Assembly (NCBI GenBank): GCA_019055375.1
Contig: JAHQIW010006340.1
Span: 62,001 to 126,000, forward strand
Source of the DNA: Parelaphostrongylus tenuis
Lineage: Eukaryota; Nematoda; Chromadorea; Rhabditida; Metastrongylidae
Reading direction: 5' to 3'
DNA: 64,000 nt
Within the stretch, counting starts at the first letter, position 1, and each line of letters begins with the position of its first letter. A program made the position numbers and the translations under genes. The notes under the pieces were generated by a model. It saw only the letters and a list, made by a program, of their open reading frames with translations, did not search any database and was not told where the DNA came from. This document shows positions 52,111-64,000 of this stretch, piece after piece.

Positions 52111-54984
52111 TATCTGTGACCCTTTCTCCGCTGTTGATGAGTATAGAACCTTGGAGGGTAAGATTTGAATGTTCACGTCCTTAGAAAGTGAAGGCTATTT
52201 TTTTCTTAAAGAATTAGGCTGTGCTTCTGTAGTGCACATGCGTTGGTGGACGAACTACACCTAAATCAGAAAATTAATCTGAGATAAGGCACATGATGAA
52301 AGCAGAGCACTCCTACTTCTGATATTATATATTTAGTTTCACTGAATTTTATTCCTATGGTTTATTATATATTTAGTTTTATAAATTCAAAGTTCTGCGA
52401 AAATGCTTTAAGAGATCAGTCTATGGGCAGAATCTACTTTTGTAGAATCGAATGTTCAAAGTGTTGACATGAATTAATTCACTATAGAATGTCCGTTTTC
52501 TTGTTAATGACCACAGTAGAGCTTTTTTGATTGCAATAGAGTGAACTACAAAATTTGATAACTCAACTTTTACTTGTATCAAACAAATAAAGAGTGCAAC
52601 CATTATCCGCTGAGAAGCAGAAATAATGAATGCTTGCATTGCACATAAGAAAAATGCATATCCTTCCACTGCGAGTTGTCCAATGATGTGTAACAGTATC
52701 TTTATGCACTTAGCTCCATAGTCCATTGTAGCGATTCGCCTCTGTAAATTCTCTTAGAAGCCCTCTCCTAAATGTTCACTTGATCGTTTTTGAGTAGAAA
52801 GTAGTGACTCGGGAAAGGAAAAGTTGCACGGTCTTACTCTTGTACGGAAGAGAGATCGTCCTGCTTTCCTATTCTAATAAGCATCTATTGGAATACTTCA
52901 CTGGCCCGAAGACGGTAAACTTTACTGGTAATGTAGGCTCCGGGATAATATCCACATTTCTATCCTGCACAATGCCGTCCATCTTGGTGATCTGCTGCCT
53001 TATGGTGGCGTTTTTGAGGCTCATTCAACTCGGCTAAAATCTTATATGTAGAATGTAAAAGTCGGACCAGTGTAATGATTCAAAAGTATCGGTAGGCCAT
53101 TTCATTATCAGCTTAGATCGCGATGCTGAAAATTCATCGCATGAACTTATGAAAATTCCGAGAAAGAACATCTACTGAACAGAAATATCTTTGCTCCACG
53201 AGGTAACACGACAGTGATTGATTTGAACGGCTATAATATCGACACCGATCTTATTGACGACTTTATGACAACAACATCTGTGGATTCTTATCATGAAAGA
53301 TCCGTGAGACTTTGGCTAAGATGAGGAATAGTATAGGATAGCATAGATGTTGATTTCAAGTAGTTACACCGCTGTCAAAATAAAAATAAAAGTAGACCTC
53401 GGATTTAACACATTGAATAAAAGTGAGAAAAACATTTTTTTTAGTTCCTTTCTTTCTCCCCGATAATTTTGATGTTTAGAATATATTTCAGATTCACTAA
53501 TGACTTAGAAAGTCAATCACCACTTTCACATGGCTGGAATAGCAACAGATGCCCAACTTCTACTGCCTTATTACTATTATAGTTTATTTTTTTTGTCCAG
53601 TTAATTATCTCGATTCACAATAAAATAACAACAATATTCTGCTTTCAATCAGTAGAGTGACCTTTAATCCTTTAAGCTTTATTCGGAAATTTTTACAACC
53701 ACGGAAAAGTGAAGCAATGGTCAAGCAGTTTCCGAGTGTAAATCTCACTTTAATTCTTTATTCACCCATCCACCTAATCACAAGTGCTAAGGTCACAGTC
53801 ATATAATTATTCAAATGAGTTAACAAAGTGGTGTTCAATTAGTGGATCCTTTTAGGTCTGTTCAATATTTGAACATTAATTAATGAGATTCGCTTAGTGT
53901 AGTTCTTACAGGTTTGTGCCAAACATTCAGTCAATCTCTAGTCGAGCCATGCGCTTCGCGCAAACCAGACTTTTCATCCCTTCGAACTCGAAACATCAAT
54001 GCCAAACTTTTTTAAGGATGGAAAACCTGAATTGAGATATCGGCGAGTGATTCGTTTGTCACTGGATGGACCCTGTATGTATACAATTGGATCTCGATGC
54101 TACGACTCAAAAGTCGAGTGAATGATTAACGAATGATTAACATCAGTAACTGAATGAAACTCGAAGTTTCACACTCTTCCTCTTCACCTCTCAAACCTAT
54201 TAAGGGATTATTTCATTGAATTAATGCAAAATAAGAATCTCTCAGTGTTTCCAAGATTATGTGCATCATGAGTCTGTTCATGTCATGGCTTAGGAAATAT
54301 CCTCATGATTGCTAAACCCATCATCTTTTTCTGCTTTCTTCTTCTTAATGCTATTTTTGCCTTTATCAGCATCATTAAAGTATGTACAAGCTTGATAAAT
54401 TGCTTGACTTTTTATGACACAAGTTCATTACAACAAGAATAGGCCGTCATTAGGCATCATTTGAGCTTTAATATTGCTTCTATTCGCTTTGCGTATCACA
54501 TCTTCACCATTAGATCATCTGCTCCAACTGCTTTCTTTCTCGCTTGATGCAGCTGAAATCGTACTCACAGCTTTAATGTTTTAGTTGCAAAGACACTAAC
54601 GCCTTTGTGAAAAGATCTAATAGTTTAGCAAGAGTCTTACAAAACTGTTGGCTTTCGTCCTTTCTCACAGGTTTCCTAGAACTACTAATTCATTGTTGAG
54701 CAGTTTATTACGTTGCCAACTAGGTTTTGTCGCATCAAGAATTTTTTCAACAAAACAATTTATTAGCATTCACAAGCAAACTTCTTTAATCAAAATATGC
54801 ACCATCCACTAAAATCAATAGTGCTTATCCAAATTTCAGATATTTTTTTTTTCGATGCATCAGCGATACAATTTTGGCGTTATTGAGGCAAAATAACAAA
54901 TAAATCAGGCAGGTGCTTTATCGCAGTACCGACTTTGGCAAAGCGTTGTCCTGCCAGAAAAGTCCAGCGACCTAAAGAGATTGT
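52111..54984. other. No gene recognised
   Basis: Frames at 52726-52421 (-) and 52804-53037 (+, hydrophobic end SILVICCLMVAFLRLIQLG) are unsupported. Otherwise AT-rich sequence. Confidence 0.4.
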
Positions 54985-55320
54985 AATCACTTGTAGCGGC
55001 ATCTGAGCTATAAAGGATGAGAAAGGATAAAGCTCTTGGCGTTGATCAGTTCCTGAGGGATGAACCATGCATTCGTCTTCTATTACTAACTTCGTGTGAG
55101 GTGATTCAATGCATGCATATTTGGCTTTCATAATGACTCGCGATGGCCTTCCGTTTTATCGAGTCAGTGCTGCATATCCTCCTAGAGAAGTCTGAGACCA
55201 GTCTGGTACCAATTTACTGACCCTAGAGATATGGTATGGCTTCGTGAGCATGAGCGCGAGATCGAACCATCGACTTTGTGTGCGACGCAGAGCACCTCCA
55301 ACCACTGCGCCACATGCGTT
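54985..55320 (-). repeat. SINE-C copy with tRNA-like head
   Basis: The best-preserved copy. On the minus strand the head reads CGCATGTGGCGCAGTGGTTG (A box), then AAAGTCGATGGTTCGATCTC GCGCT (B box). The body has the GACTCGCGATGGCCTTCCG block, and the tail lies near GGATGAGAAAGGATAAAGCT. Confidence 0.6.
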
Positions 55321-56384
55321 CATCTGAACTAAACGGTGGATGAATCAAACGTTCCTACCCTTGATTCATCAAACGGTTGCAATGCTAGGTAAGCAATGTG
55401 TGGACGAGAGTTGTCGTGGTGCTAATACTATTTTGATAAAGCTGTCGCAGTCGATTTTTGCAAAGTTTTGCTTGTACGCGGTCAAGTAGTGACGAAATTG
55501 TGTAGTTCATAGATCAATCTCTTTGTGATCAAGTGCTCTACATAAGTTTTTTGTCGCTTCGGTGACAGATTGATCAAAGGAACTCAAGCAAGAGTCCTTC
55601 ACGAGTTTTAAGTTTCAAAGTTTTCATTCTCAAGTAAAAACAAATTCCAAACAATTAAAAAAATAGAATGGCTTACGTATTTCGAATCTTGAGATCACGT
55701 GCTCTCGAATGACATAAAACACTATAGAAAAGACCAAGAAGTAAATTTATTGCTAATAGTTAAAAAAAAATAAAGAAAAACGGCAAAACTTAGCTGCCAA
55801 CCTAATGTTTCACTCCTGACTCGGTAATATTTCCATATAGATTAGAAGCTCCAGTTATGCAGAAAAAACGACAATTGTTCCTTTCCTATGCTTTCCATTT
55901 ATAGGTGCTTCACAAGAGCTATTTTTATCTATGCGCTTTTTTATTCTTTCATATCCTCTATCATCATCCATTTCATGGAGCAATTTCTCTTTTGATTTAG
56001 AAATCTTATGTCGGCGAAAAGTGACAGGAAAAAATTCATCACAAATTCTCTCGGTCATACATCGCATGCGATTATAGTAACAAATGTAAGAACGTCATAA
56101 GTTACTGTACCTTTACTAGTGTTATCTCCTGCTCGTTGATCACCTGGCCACTTCAGTGGGAACCGATACCATCTCTATTTCAGTTTCTCAGGTGCAAGCA
56201 AATTAACCAAATATTCTATACACTTTATTGAACAGTTTTTTTTGCGACAAAAGATTTAAAGAGCTCGCATTTGAGTTGTCCAGCAGAAATTTCACTGCGC
56301 AAAAAAAGGCTTTCTTGATAGAAATGTAATAGTCACATCCATCAAATGTATCTCATCAGTACCTCTAATCTCCACTGTTTGTAT
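55321..56384. other. No gene recognised
   Basis: A 70-codon frame at 56067-55855 (-), rich in Lys, Arg and Asp (KEKLLHEMDDDRGYERIKKR), has protein-like composition but no partner exon was found. Confidence 0.35.
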
Positions 56385-56425
56385 AGACCAGACCTCATAA
56401 AATACTCAAAACATGTGGTCATGTT
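56385..56425 (+). repeat. Fragment of a second unit of the hammerhead repeat
   Basis: ACCAGACCTCATAAAATACT followed by CAAAACAT repeats the sequence found just after the hammerhead at 56.7 kb (ACCAGATCTCATAAAAGGCT then CAAAACAT). The offset is about 310 bases, suggesting remains of a tandem array. The ribozyme core of this unit is not recognisable. Confidence 0.45.
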
Positions 56426-56635
56426 GTCATATTATCAGATTTTTATTGTTATAAACAAGGTCTATATAACTAGTCGAGCGTAAAGGTTTAATTTTTTAAC
56501 AGTCATAAGCGCTCTGCTGCGCTCGCTGTAACGTCTGGGGATTTTGTCACTCGACATGCGATAATTCACTAATTCTGCTCGATTTTCCAATAACTAGGAG
56601 TACATCCCCTTGAAAGGGATCGGCAGAACCGGAAA

Positions 56636-56700
56636 GCACAATGCTACTGAGGAGCCTGCAAGAACGAAACAGCAGCTGTCTAGTACTGTATAAGTGCCGT
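56636..56700 (+). ncRNA. Second hammerhead motif, stem II decayed
   Basis: CTGAGGA (56647-56653; position 7 may be any base), GAAA (56666-56669), stem III ACAG/CTGT with a CAG loop (56669-56679), cleavage triplet GTC ending at 56680, and stem I pairing 56638-56646 with 56681-56689 with one mismatch. Stem II GCC/AAC keeps only one pair, explained by two transitions from GTC/GAC. Flanks match the copy at 35.5 kb (GTACCAGATCTCATAAAAGG here, TTTACCAGACCACATGAC there), so both belong to one repeat family. Confidence 0.6.
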
Positions 56701-58224
56701 ACCAGATCTCATAAAAGGCTCAAAACATTCACTTTTAGTTTCCTCGCTATGAATGTATGTAATAGATTTTGATGGAGTGCTCTCCTCTTATGAAGGCATT
56801 AGCTGAGCAAGTGAGGAAAACGTCGTATGCATTGAAACTCATGACCACTTGCGCTTAATTAACTTGGCAAGGGAAATAGCTTTATAGTGAGAACGTCTAG
56901 TCTGAACCTTCAGGGCTTCTCTTTTCAATTTCCACTGAATATCCTCATTATGAGTGGATATGCAGCGCCAGCATTTCGACGCATCCTAGAATATACAATG
57001 AACTGAGCAATGGTTCAATCCTGGGCCTTGGGCCTATTAGGTCTTTTATCACTCCAGATGAAACGGAGTCGGACTGAACTCTCAGAATGAGCTATGCCAA
57101 ACTCTCCATCAGCCGTCGCTGTTAGATCCATTTAACAGGTTTTCTCTACTACTTCCACATGTGCCAATTAGATAGGTCATTCCTTAAAATAAGGTCTCAG
57201 CCAAGGACACACCCTTATGTATATCATTACTATGAAAATGACTCTTCTCTAATCAGCATGCACACGAACCACATTTGTCACGTTTTGATGCATTGACATA
57301 ACTTCTTTCGATCGGGTCTCTCATATTACATCACCCTGCTTAATAAAAGAGGTTCATACTACACTATTCTGCCTGATAAAGGAGGCTACACACCAGTCTT
57401 TTAAATCAGTCTCGCGTTTCCAATCTCGAATCAGTAGGATAAAACCCATTAGTGAAACACTGCTTAAGAAATTCATTACGTATTCATTCTAAAAATTTTT
57501 CTCTGAAAACATAGAGCAGCCATAATCAATAATCGTCTAAACCTCTATAACTGTCTAGTTGATTATCCATTGCAATGGTGCTAAAAATGATTTGAAACAT
57601 GAATGGAACTTTAATGATGTCCCTCGTAGGCGGCATCGACGGTAGTTGACACTCCGTTTGGAACTAATCAACTATACCATCCTTTCGCGGTTGAACTGTT
57701 GCTGCCATACGTGTCTGATAAGGTTTCAGGATCAATTCCTCTTTTTTCTTCAAGAGAGAATGGGTATCTTGATGAGTACACGCGAGATTGTTAACAATAA
57801 AATTTATTCAATGTGATAAAGTGCAATAATAGGCTGATATCTCGGTGATTTCGTTGAACCTTGATACACAAATGATAGAAACTTTGATCTCATGGTAAAC
57901 AGCCTCTTTCGAAAACTCAGCGCCTTCATTTTAAACGGTCCTACAAGCACGATTATTTATAATTTCTTTGATGACAAAGGTAATACCACGAGTTTGATGA
58001 AAGACTTGCCAATTGTTAATAGAAATTACTTCGGAGAAACAAATTACTACAGATTGTCCGCAGAATACAAATTACTATTGAAGGACAAAATAACAACCAT
58101 CCTGTATAAAGGGCATCGCCGAATGAGGGTTACTTCATTCAGCGGTGCAGCAGTCAAGCGGATTCGACTCGAAAACAAAACAAGGAAGAGCGACAAGACG
58201 AGGACGAACGACTGTGGACAACCG

Positions 58225-58278
58225 ACTCGAATCATCGCCTTTGAAGAAGACGAAGACGTCAAAACGTTAGCCGAATAG
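58225..58278 (+). repeat. Hammerhead-like 3' signature of a retroelement
   Basis: TTGAAGA, stem GACG/CGTC with loop AAGA, then AAAACGTTAGCC. It has the same two core changes as the 32.55 kb copy. It forms the end of an open frame of 128 codons (57892-58278) that is otherwise not recognisable and is probably non-coding. Confidence 0.4.
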
Positions 58279-58279
58279 A

Positions 58280-60374
58280 AACTACTTTTTTAAACCAACC
58301 TCGTGGTCATAGCTCAATAATTTTTAAAAATTGACTGGTAATGACGGGGTCAAAGGAAAGCCGATTCTCAAAGTGTTATTATGATTAATTGGTGATCGTT
58401 TTATGAGAAAACCTATAGAGTTTACTGAATTGTAGCGCAGTGCTGCAAATATGATGCTTTATTAATTAAGGTAACGAATTTTGTAAAGATGTACCATTGC
58501 AATGTATGCGGCCGTCACTGATTAGAAACTGACCAGCACTATCGCGCCACGACATCCAACTATACACCAATGACGCAAATGTTGGCAGAATTGAGATTCA
58601 AACTTATTAAACTCGCCAGACCTTTCGCCAATCGGCAACTACTTTTTGAAGTGCCTTCGCAACTAGTTATTAGAAACGAGATCGAGCTGATGTTCAGATT
58701 ATTGAAAAAAAACGTCTATTTCTCTGGCAAAAATGCCTGATTGCTTTTGAGTTCTATTACGAGTATTGAAAATTTCGATGGGAGTGGGCAGCTTGTGTGA
58801 AAAGGATTTGTTTGCAGAGCTTTTGTCATGCCAATGTCTTTTTCATAATGAGAAACTTCTACAGCTATTCCCATACAAACCGTTCACCTGATTTGGTATG
58901 TAAGTGGACTACAGAACTGGAGAAGTTAAAGGGAACAGATATTGAACAATGGAATCCTCGTTATCAGTCTTGTTTTATCAAAACATTCATTTTCCCATAA
59001 CGATAGAAAAACCCTTTAATGCACAAAACTGTGTGTAGGAGACAATTCATGGATATATCTTATATCTATGATATCTGGAAGCTATCTATGCTGTCCATGC
59101 GCTTTACGTCGGCTCATAATGAACAATGATCAAAAGCACCTAGCGAATGGACTTCCTATTCCATTACGAGTAATTATTCTCATTCATACCTTCACAGGAG
59201 TGCATGAATATATGCAATTTGCATCACGATTGATTTAGTCAGAAAATTGCGATTGAATGAATAGGACATACTCAGGAGATTGGCGACGTTCAAAGTTTGA
59301 AGGTGTATATGTTCTCCACGTTTACTCCCTGCGAACTCGATAAGTTACCAGTGAGTTTATACAGCTTCTTAGCAAGCCCACTTTCGCCTGAGCTATCTTT
59401 CGTTGAAAACGGTAAAAAACGAAGACAATAAGAGGGTAGAAAGAATCTTTCCATTTCTTGAGAGACTGGAATCCACTAAGCAATTCGGATAGGAGTTTGA
59501 ATTAGTGGAGACTTCCTGATACTCTCAGTCAGAATACAAATCGTGTAGCTATGAGGTACGAAGGTGCCAATTCAGAGCAACTCCTTACTTCTGATTTCTC
59601 TAAAGGAGATAAACCAAAAAAAGACATTTCAACTTTCTTTTGGAAAGGCAATCCTGAAGCTGGTAACGAGTCAGCTGTTTTTTCCTCAAATAGGATTACG
59701 AATGGAATAGGATTTTATTAAGCTCTCCAGAGGAAGTGCTTATTTTTTGAAGACTTTTTATTTTGATCAAAAGCACATAGATTGCTTTCATAAGCACACC
59801 ATTACATGTTGTTAGAATACTGGAATGAGGTTTGCGCCCAGCGACCATATAAGTCACTTATATATCATATATATCACTTCGGTTACCGCTGCGATATATA
59901 GTACTCAGGCAACCACGTGACCTTTGAATGAATCATCCAGATCACATATATTGGTCGCTTTAGACTCTACACCAATTTGTCTCAGATTTTACTGAACTTC
60001 ACTTTCTTCATCACAGACTAGAACATCTATAAATTTTTGTTGTGCAAGCGAAGTTCTTCTGTTTCACCAATGAAAATCGGATTATGTGAACTCCGAAGAA
60101 CTTACTTTGAGCACCTTTTTTCCCTCAATGCTGGAGTTGAGAAAATGAATGCAACTGAATTAGTGCGATTTCATTCAGATGCACATGGTAGCATTTCCTA
60201 TAATGTCGTCGACGTTTGTGGTTGCTCCGTTTGCAAAGGAATTTTTGAAGTTTTTTGAAGTTGTAACTATATAGGCAAGAATGTTTAGTGATATGCAAAG
60301 CTTCAAACATCGAAGGAGATGTAGAGAGCTGAAGTCGTGTCTCATCCTTTCGGAGGATGTGATAGCAGAATAGC
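58280..60374. other. No gene recognised
   Basis: AT-rich sequence with short chance frames; nothing named. Confidence 0.4.
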
Positions 60375-60500
60375 AACCTCGATAGTGTAGTGGTTAGCGC
60401 ACCTTCGTGCTCTGCTATCTCACCACCTAATAGGGTATGAAGCGGGTTCAACTCTGGTTGAAACTCGAAGTTTTGTAAATCACCGAGCAGTTCTTAATAC
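60375..60500 (+). repeat. tRNA-like repeat, single arm
   Basis: CCTCGATAGTGTAGTGGTTA, then AAGCGGGTTCAACTCTGGTT, then GAAGTTTTGTAAATCACCGA. It has A-box- and B-box-like blocks and the family tail, with one short insertion in the anticodon region. Confidence 0.5.
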
Positions 60501-60889
60501 ATAGTTGCAACATCATAACCCTGCTATTGGAGCGGTAAAATAAAGATTTTCTTAGACTCTTATAGTTAGTTTGCAGTTCTTATGTTATTAAATATGTCAT
60601 AATTATATCAGATGTGCAAATATGACTCCTCCATTTTATTACTTTTTACTGTATTAATAGTGAGAATAAGGATACGCAGATTTTTTTGCCTGAAAGTGAC
60701 TTGAAGGCGTTATTTTTCATATGCTTCTATTTCTACAAAATTACTGGTTCTTCTATGTTAGGCGACGGCAATGAAAAGCTGATCCCTTTTGCTGAACAAG
60801 AAATTTTTATGAGAATGTTAGTAATAATTTGTGGGCTTCAATCTTTGGCTATTGCAAGAGGTAGCCAGTTTTCCAAAAACCTCATTAAA

Positions 60890-61420
60890 GCGCCGTAGCA
60901 TTCGAAATAAAATCATATTTAACATCGGCCGCAAAATTCAACTGTGACTTCGGTGGGAGCGAGAAGAGCACATGATTGTGCAGAGAAAATTTTTTATTAT
61001 CAAAGCCATATGTTTTATCTAAAGTTCATTTCGAAGCGGAGAAACAATTCCTATTGGAATAACAAAAATTGCTTCTCCATGTGAGCCACTGATCCGTCGA
61101 TCGATCAAAGGGCGTGTTGAACTTGCGGCATCCGCCCTGTCACGCCCTCTCCACCACCGTGTAGATTACACATAACACGCATTCTTGCGTATGTTAATCT
61201 TATTTTCCTTGCTTCACTGCACAGAAACGGTCTTTCCAAAAAATAAGCACAGCGTCGGAATCGCTAAATCTTATGCTATCGAATGATTACTAATTGTCTA
61301 AAAAAAGAAGCAGTGCCTTGCGAGTAATATGCTCGTGTGGAAAGTAAATGTTTTCCTTTAGCTCAGGCTTTAGAAAAGGGCCTCGGAAACCGATTATGTA
61401 GCGCGCGAGCCAGAGATTCA
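60890..61420 (+). repeat. Fragment of the 8-9.8 kb dispersed repeat
   Basis: TTCATTTCGAAGCGGAGAAA CAATTCCTA matches CTTCGAAGCCGAGAAGCAAT TCCTA at 8.45 kb; CAAAAAATAAGCACAGCGTC GGAATCG and TATGCTATCGAATGATTACT match 8.62-8.68 kb in the same order. Confidence 0.45.
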
Positions 61421-61869
61421 AACATTCAAATGATCATTAACACTCTTATAAAACGATTTTGTCTAGAGAATGGGATCGAGTATTCCTTTGTTGCCTCTAA
61501 CATAAGAGAACCAAAATATTTTATATAGTGGTTTTTTGGGACTTTGAAGATAACGACTTTTGCATCCGATAAGCGCCATTTGCGGAAAGCTTTTACTTTT
61601 CATATTTGATTTGAATGAAACCGCTGTCGACGAAAAGGAAGACTTTTTGGGTCGCATGATTGTAACGAAACGTGAATTTATTCTAACAATCCAAAGCGCA
61701 AACAATCATGAATCGACTCCCCTTTCCCGAATAAGCAGTAAAACCGACAGCAAAACAGTGTACTCACAGAAAGAATGGCGTCCTCTACAATAAGCTCGTG
61801 AAATCTTGTGATAGGTGCTGTTCATGCAGCACATTATCAACAGCAATTACCCAAATTAAACGATGAACT

Positions 61870-62055
61870 GTAAATAAAACGACCGGAATAGGCCTTAAGA
61901 GACGATAAATGATTATGCCGCATGATAACATTCGATCTCGTGTTGCAAATACCGATCGAAAACGTCATGGAAGAGCTGAAATGGAAGGCTTTACCTAACC
62001 CGCTCTAATCTCCCGACATTTCACCGTCAGATTACTATTTGGAATGACCAAATTC
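61870..62055 (+). mobile_element. Mariner transposase fragment
   Basis: Plus strand: MPHDNIRSRVANTDRKR in one frame, then VMEELKWKALPNPL and SPDISPSDYYLE in the next, covering the same catalytic-end motifs. Only about 180 bases remain. Confidence 0.6.
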
Positions 62056-62139
62056 AGTTTACAAATTAGCAAAATCTGAAAAAAATCACCTAAACTGCCA
62101 GTTTTATTTACTAAATTTTTTCGATGGCATTTACATTTC

Positions 62140-62145
62140 GATGGC

Positions 62146-62175
<30 letters not shown>
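62140..62175. repeat. TA microsatellite
   Basis: A run of about 15 TA units ends exactly at the stop codon of the RTE 3' end, consistent with a simple-repeat tail or target of RTE elements. Confidence 0.85.
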
Positions 62176-62176
<1 letters not shown>

Positions 62177-62817
62177 CACCTGTCACCTGTCGTTCCGTTG
62201 ATCGTCGAGTGACTCGAGCGGGTACCAGAACTCTTCCATTTTTCCCTATCGCGTGCAAGAGCAGCCTACTGGGTCCTCCTCGCTCTAGTGATTCGCTGAG
62301 CATCATATCTTTCTTCTATCGCTTTCGTTAAGAAAACGGACCAGCGGGTCAGTGGTCTTCCTTTAGTGCGCTCGATGTCTCGAGGAATGCAGTCGGTAAC
62401 GGCTTTCGTCCATCGGTTGTCGCTAAAGCGCATCACGTGTCCGGCCCACCTTATTCTTGATAGCCTGGCGTGTAGAACGGCGTCTCTGATTTTCGATCGT
62501 TGACGTAGGTCGGAACTTCGGATCCTTTCTCTCATTTGCGAGATACGAGGTACTCCTAGCATCAACCTTTCGACTGCGCGTTCGATGACGCCAAGTGATT
62601 CCTGCTTACGATGCTACCAGGTTTCTGCTGCATACGTTAGGGCAGGGATAATTGTTGAGTCGAAAAGGTGGGCACGGAGTCGGATGTTCTTTGTCCTCTT
62701 CACTACAACTTCGATGCTCTTAAACGTTCGCCAAGCCGCTCGTTACCTGCTGCTCAACTCTGGAGCTAGATCGTTCATCATGTTGATTTCACGACCTATA
62801 TAGACGTTACTGGAGCA
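62176..62817 (-). mobile_element. RTE-type non-LTR retrotransposon 3' end
   Basis: One frame reads NVYIGREINMMNDLAPEL, WRTFKSIEVVVKRTKNIRLR, RLMLGVPRISQMRERIRSSD, SRIRWAGHVMRFSDNRW, GRPLTRWSVFLTKAIEERYD and ALARDREKWK to a final stop. This is the C-terminal part of RTE-clade endonuclease/reverse-transcriptase proteins of nematodes. Three in-frame stops interrupt it (near 62753, 62616 and 62263), the last probably a Trp to stop change. TA repeats abut both ends. Confidence 0.85.
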
Positions 62818-62835
62818 TTCGGAGATTTTCTGAGT

Positions 62836-62870
62836 ATATATATATATATATATATAATATATATATATAT

Positions 62871-62914
<44 letters not shown>

Positions 62915-62928
62915 TACATCCAATAATG
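62836..62928. repeat. TA microsatellite
   Basis: Interrupted TA repeat between the broken 5' edge of the RTE fragment and the left arm of the tRNA-like foldback element. Open frames rich in Tyr and Ile across it are artefacts. Confidence 0.9.
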
Positions 62929-63283
62929 TAGAGTGCTGTGCAAAAACATTAGCGTAAGCCGCGATTCGATTCCATACCTCACTCTTTCCGGGAGCGTATC
63001 CTAATCGTTGCATCACCGACGCTCGTTTTACGCAGCACTCGTTCTACGCTACAACGCGTTACCTGTCAACAGTCAACCGTCGACGGTCTGGCGGGGCAGC
63101 CGCTATCGGCATTGAACCCATTTTTGTTGACAGATATTGGGTATCAATATTCAATCGGATTTGAGATAAGAGTGAGATCTGGGTTTGAATGCCGGCTGAC
63201 GCAAATGTTTTTGCACAGCACTCTACTACATTGATGGGTATATTATAGGACCATACCACCGCAAGAGGCGGTCAAATAGATGA
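62922..63283. repeat. Foldback element with tRNA-like arms
   Basis: Left arm (62922-63050) and right arm (about 63150-63283) are inverted. Shared sequence: AATGTAGAGTGCTGTGCAAA / complement of TTTTTGCACAGCACTCTACT. The right end carries CCACCGCAAGAGGCGGTCAA, a perfect small hairpin that defines the element end. The left end is replaced by the TA-repeat tract. Confidence 0.65.
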
Positions 63284-64000
63284 AATCGGATTGATTATGT
63301 ATATATGTATTACATATGTAATCAATACATTTATATTTATATATGTTTCCAGTTACGAGTATGCTCGAATCGGAAGAGGTTTTTATAAGAAGTAGTGCGC
63401 TCCTAATGGGAACGAGAAACTCTGCCTAGTTTTTAACTCCATTGCTTTCTACAAATGAGAAGTTGACCATTTCCTTTCTTAAAACCAACTTCATCACGGA
63501 GAGATTCATGATGTCAAGCGCACTGCTTATCCCTAGAGGATAATAGTTCAAAAGCAAGCCTTTATCCTTTTGTTTGTCATTTGCAGTGCCCAAAGCAATC
63601 AGATTACAATTAATTGGATTTATCTCAAGTTCACTATGTTAGAGACACCGTAGAGTACACCAAAAACCGATTTTCCTTTCATTTCGGCATGATCAACCTA
63701 TGTTTTGTGAAATAGCTACCTCTAGATTTCTGGGAATTAAAATTCGCCTAATGTTGCGACATATTCGTTTTTTTCTAGGCCAATGATCCGAGTCTGAGGT
63801 CCACAATCATTCCTCCATGAGTGATATCGAATCATATCTTCTTGGGTAAAGGAGCGATAAAACCAGGAAAAAACTATCAAACGTCCATAGTTCGCTCTTC
63901 ATTGATATTTATCTTCCCAAAAGATCTTCTATCACTCTAATACCAACATTCTCTGGGCTTAGGCATGGGACATTCTACCTTACAGCGGGAGTATAATGAC
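63284..64000. other. No gene recognised
   Basis: Begins with an AT-rich near-palindrome (TATGTATTACATATGTAATC near 63300-63325), then plain sequence to the window end. Confidence 0.4.

Noticed and set aside
57892..58278. 128-codon open frame on the plus strand
   Set aside because: Its C-terminal part is the translated ribozyme-like repeat signature, so the frame is not evidence of a gene; the N-terminal part shows no motif.
62743..63016. Tyr/Ile-rich open frames on the minus strand
   Set aside because: Translation of the TA microsatellite.
1..64000. CRISPR arrays, operons or bacterial-type features
   Set aside because: No regularly spaced repeats, no long intact frames and clear spliced exons; the sequence is eukaryotic.

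Overview
The window is AT-rich, intron-rich, repeat-rich eukaryotic DNA. It most probably comes from a parasitic roundworm of the hookworm/strongylid type. This is inferred from short introns with (T)TTTCAG-type acceptors, a likely trans-splice acceptor just before a start codon, RTE, mariner and Penelope-like remnants, and many tRNA-derived short repeats. Almost none of the long open frames are genes; coding sequence lies in short exons that must be joined by splice sites and reading phase.

The main gene runs on the + strand from about 19.45 to 36.33 kb. It is a neprilysin-like M13 zinc metallopeptidase (type II membrane protein). I rebuilt 19 phase-compatible exons, about 755 codons plus a missing first exon. 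They encode the membrane anchor, the DPC.DFY.YACG.W entry motif, the HEITH zinc site, the ENIAD third-ligand motif and the terminal MNP..KC.LW. The NAYY substrate motif is replaced, and the D-x-HSP...R segment is absent or hidden. Its introns hold three copies and one fragment of one SINE family (SINE-B) plus a diverged relative, two mariner remnants, a long-inverted-repeat element and a hammerhead-ribozyme motif.

A second, small gene at about 47.99-49.12 kb (+) appears to encode a secreted peptide of about 70 residues with a signal peptide. I do not recognise it. Candidate exons of an unrecognised gene lie at 38.1-38.6 kb, with low confidence.

The rest is repeat landscape. From left to right: a tRNA-like foldback element (0.39-0.76 kb); a copy at 4.2 kb; a ribozyme-like foldback at 5.1 kb; a nearly identical 617-bp tandem duplication (6.59-7.82 kb); a diverged dispersed repeat (8.1-9.85 kb, again near 37.7 and 60.9-61.5 kb); tRNA-like repeats at 13.7, 15.1, 18.3, 41.2, 42.1, 60.4 and 62.9-63.3 kb; a third SINE family at 35.3, 44.8 and 55.0 kb; an inverted repeat at 40.2-40.7 kb; RTE 3' ends at 44.2 and 62.2-62.8 kb; a Penelope-like remnant at 51.1-52.1 kb; and a second hammerhead motif at 56.64 kb beside a partial second unit.

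The most interesting feature is the set of hammerhead-ribozyme motifs. One has an intact core and lies in sense orientation inside the last large intron of the peptidase gene. Hammerheads of this open-stem-I kind are known from Penelope-like elements and animal retrozymes, and a Penelope-like RT remnant is present in the same window.
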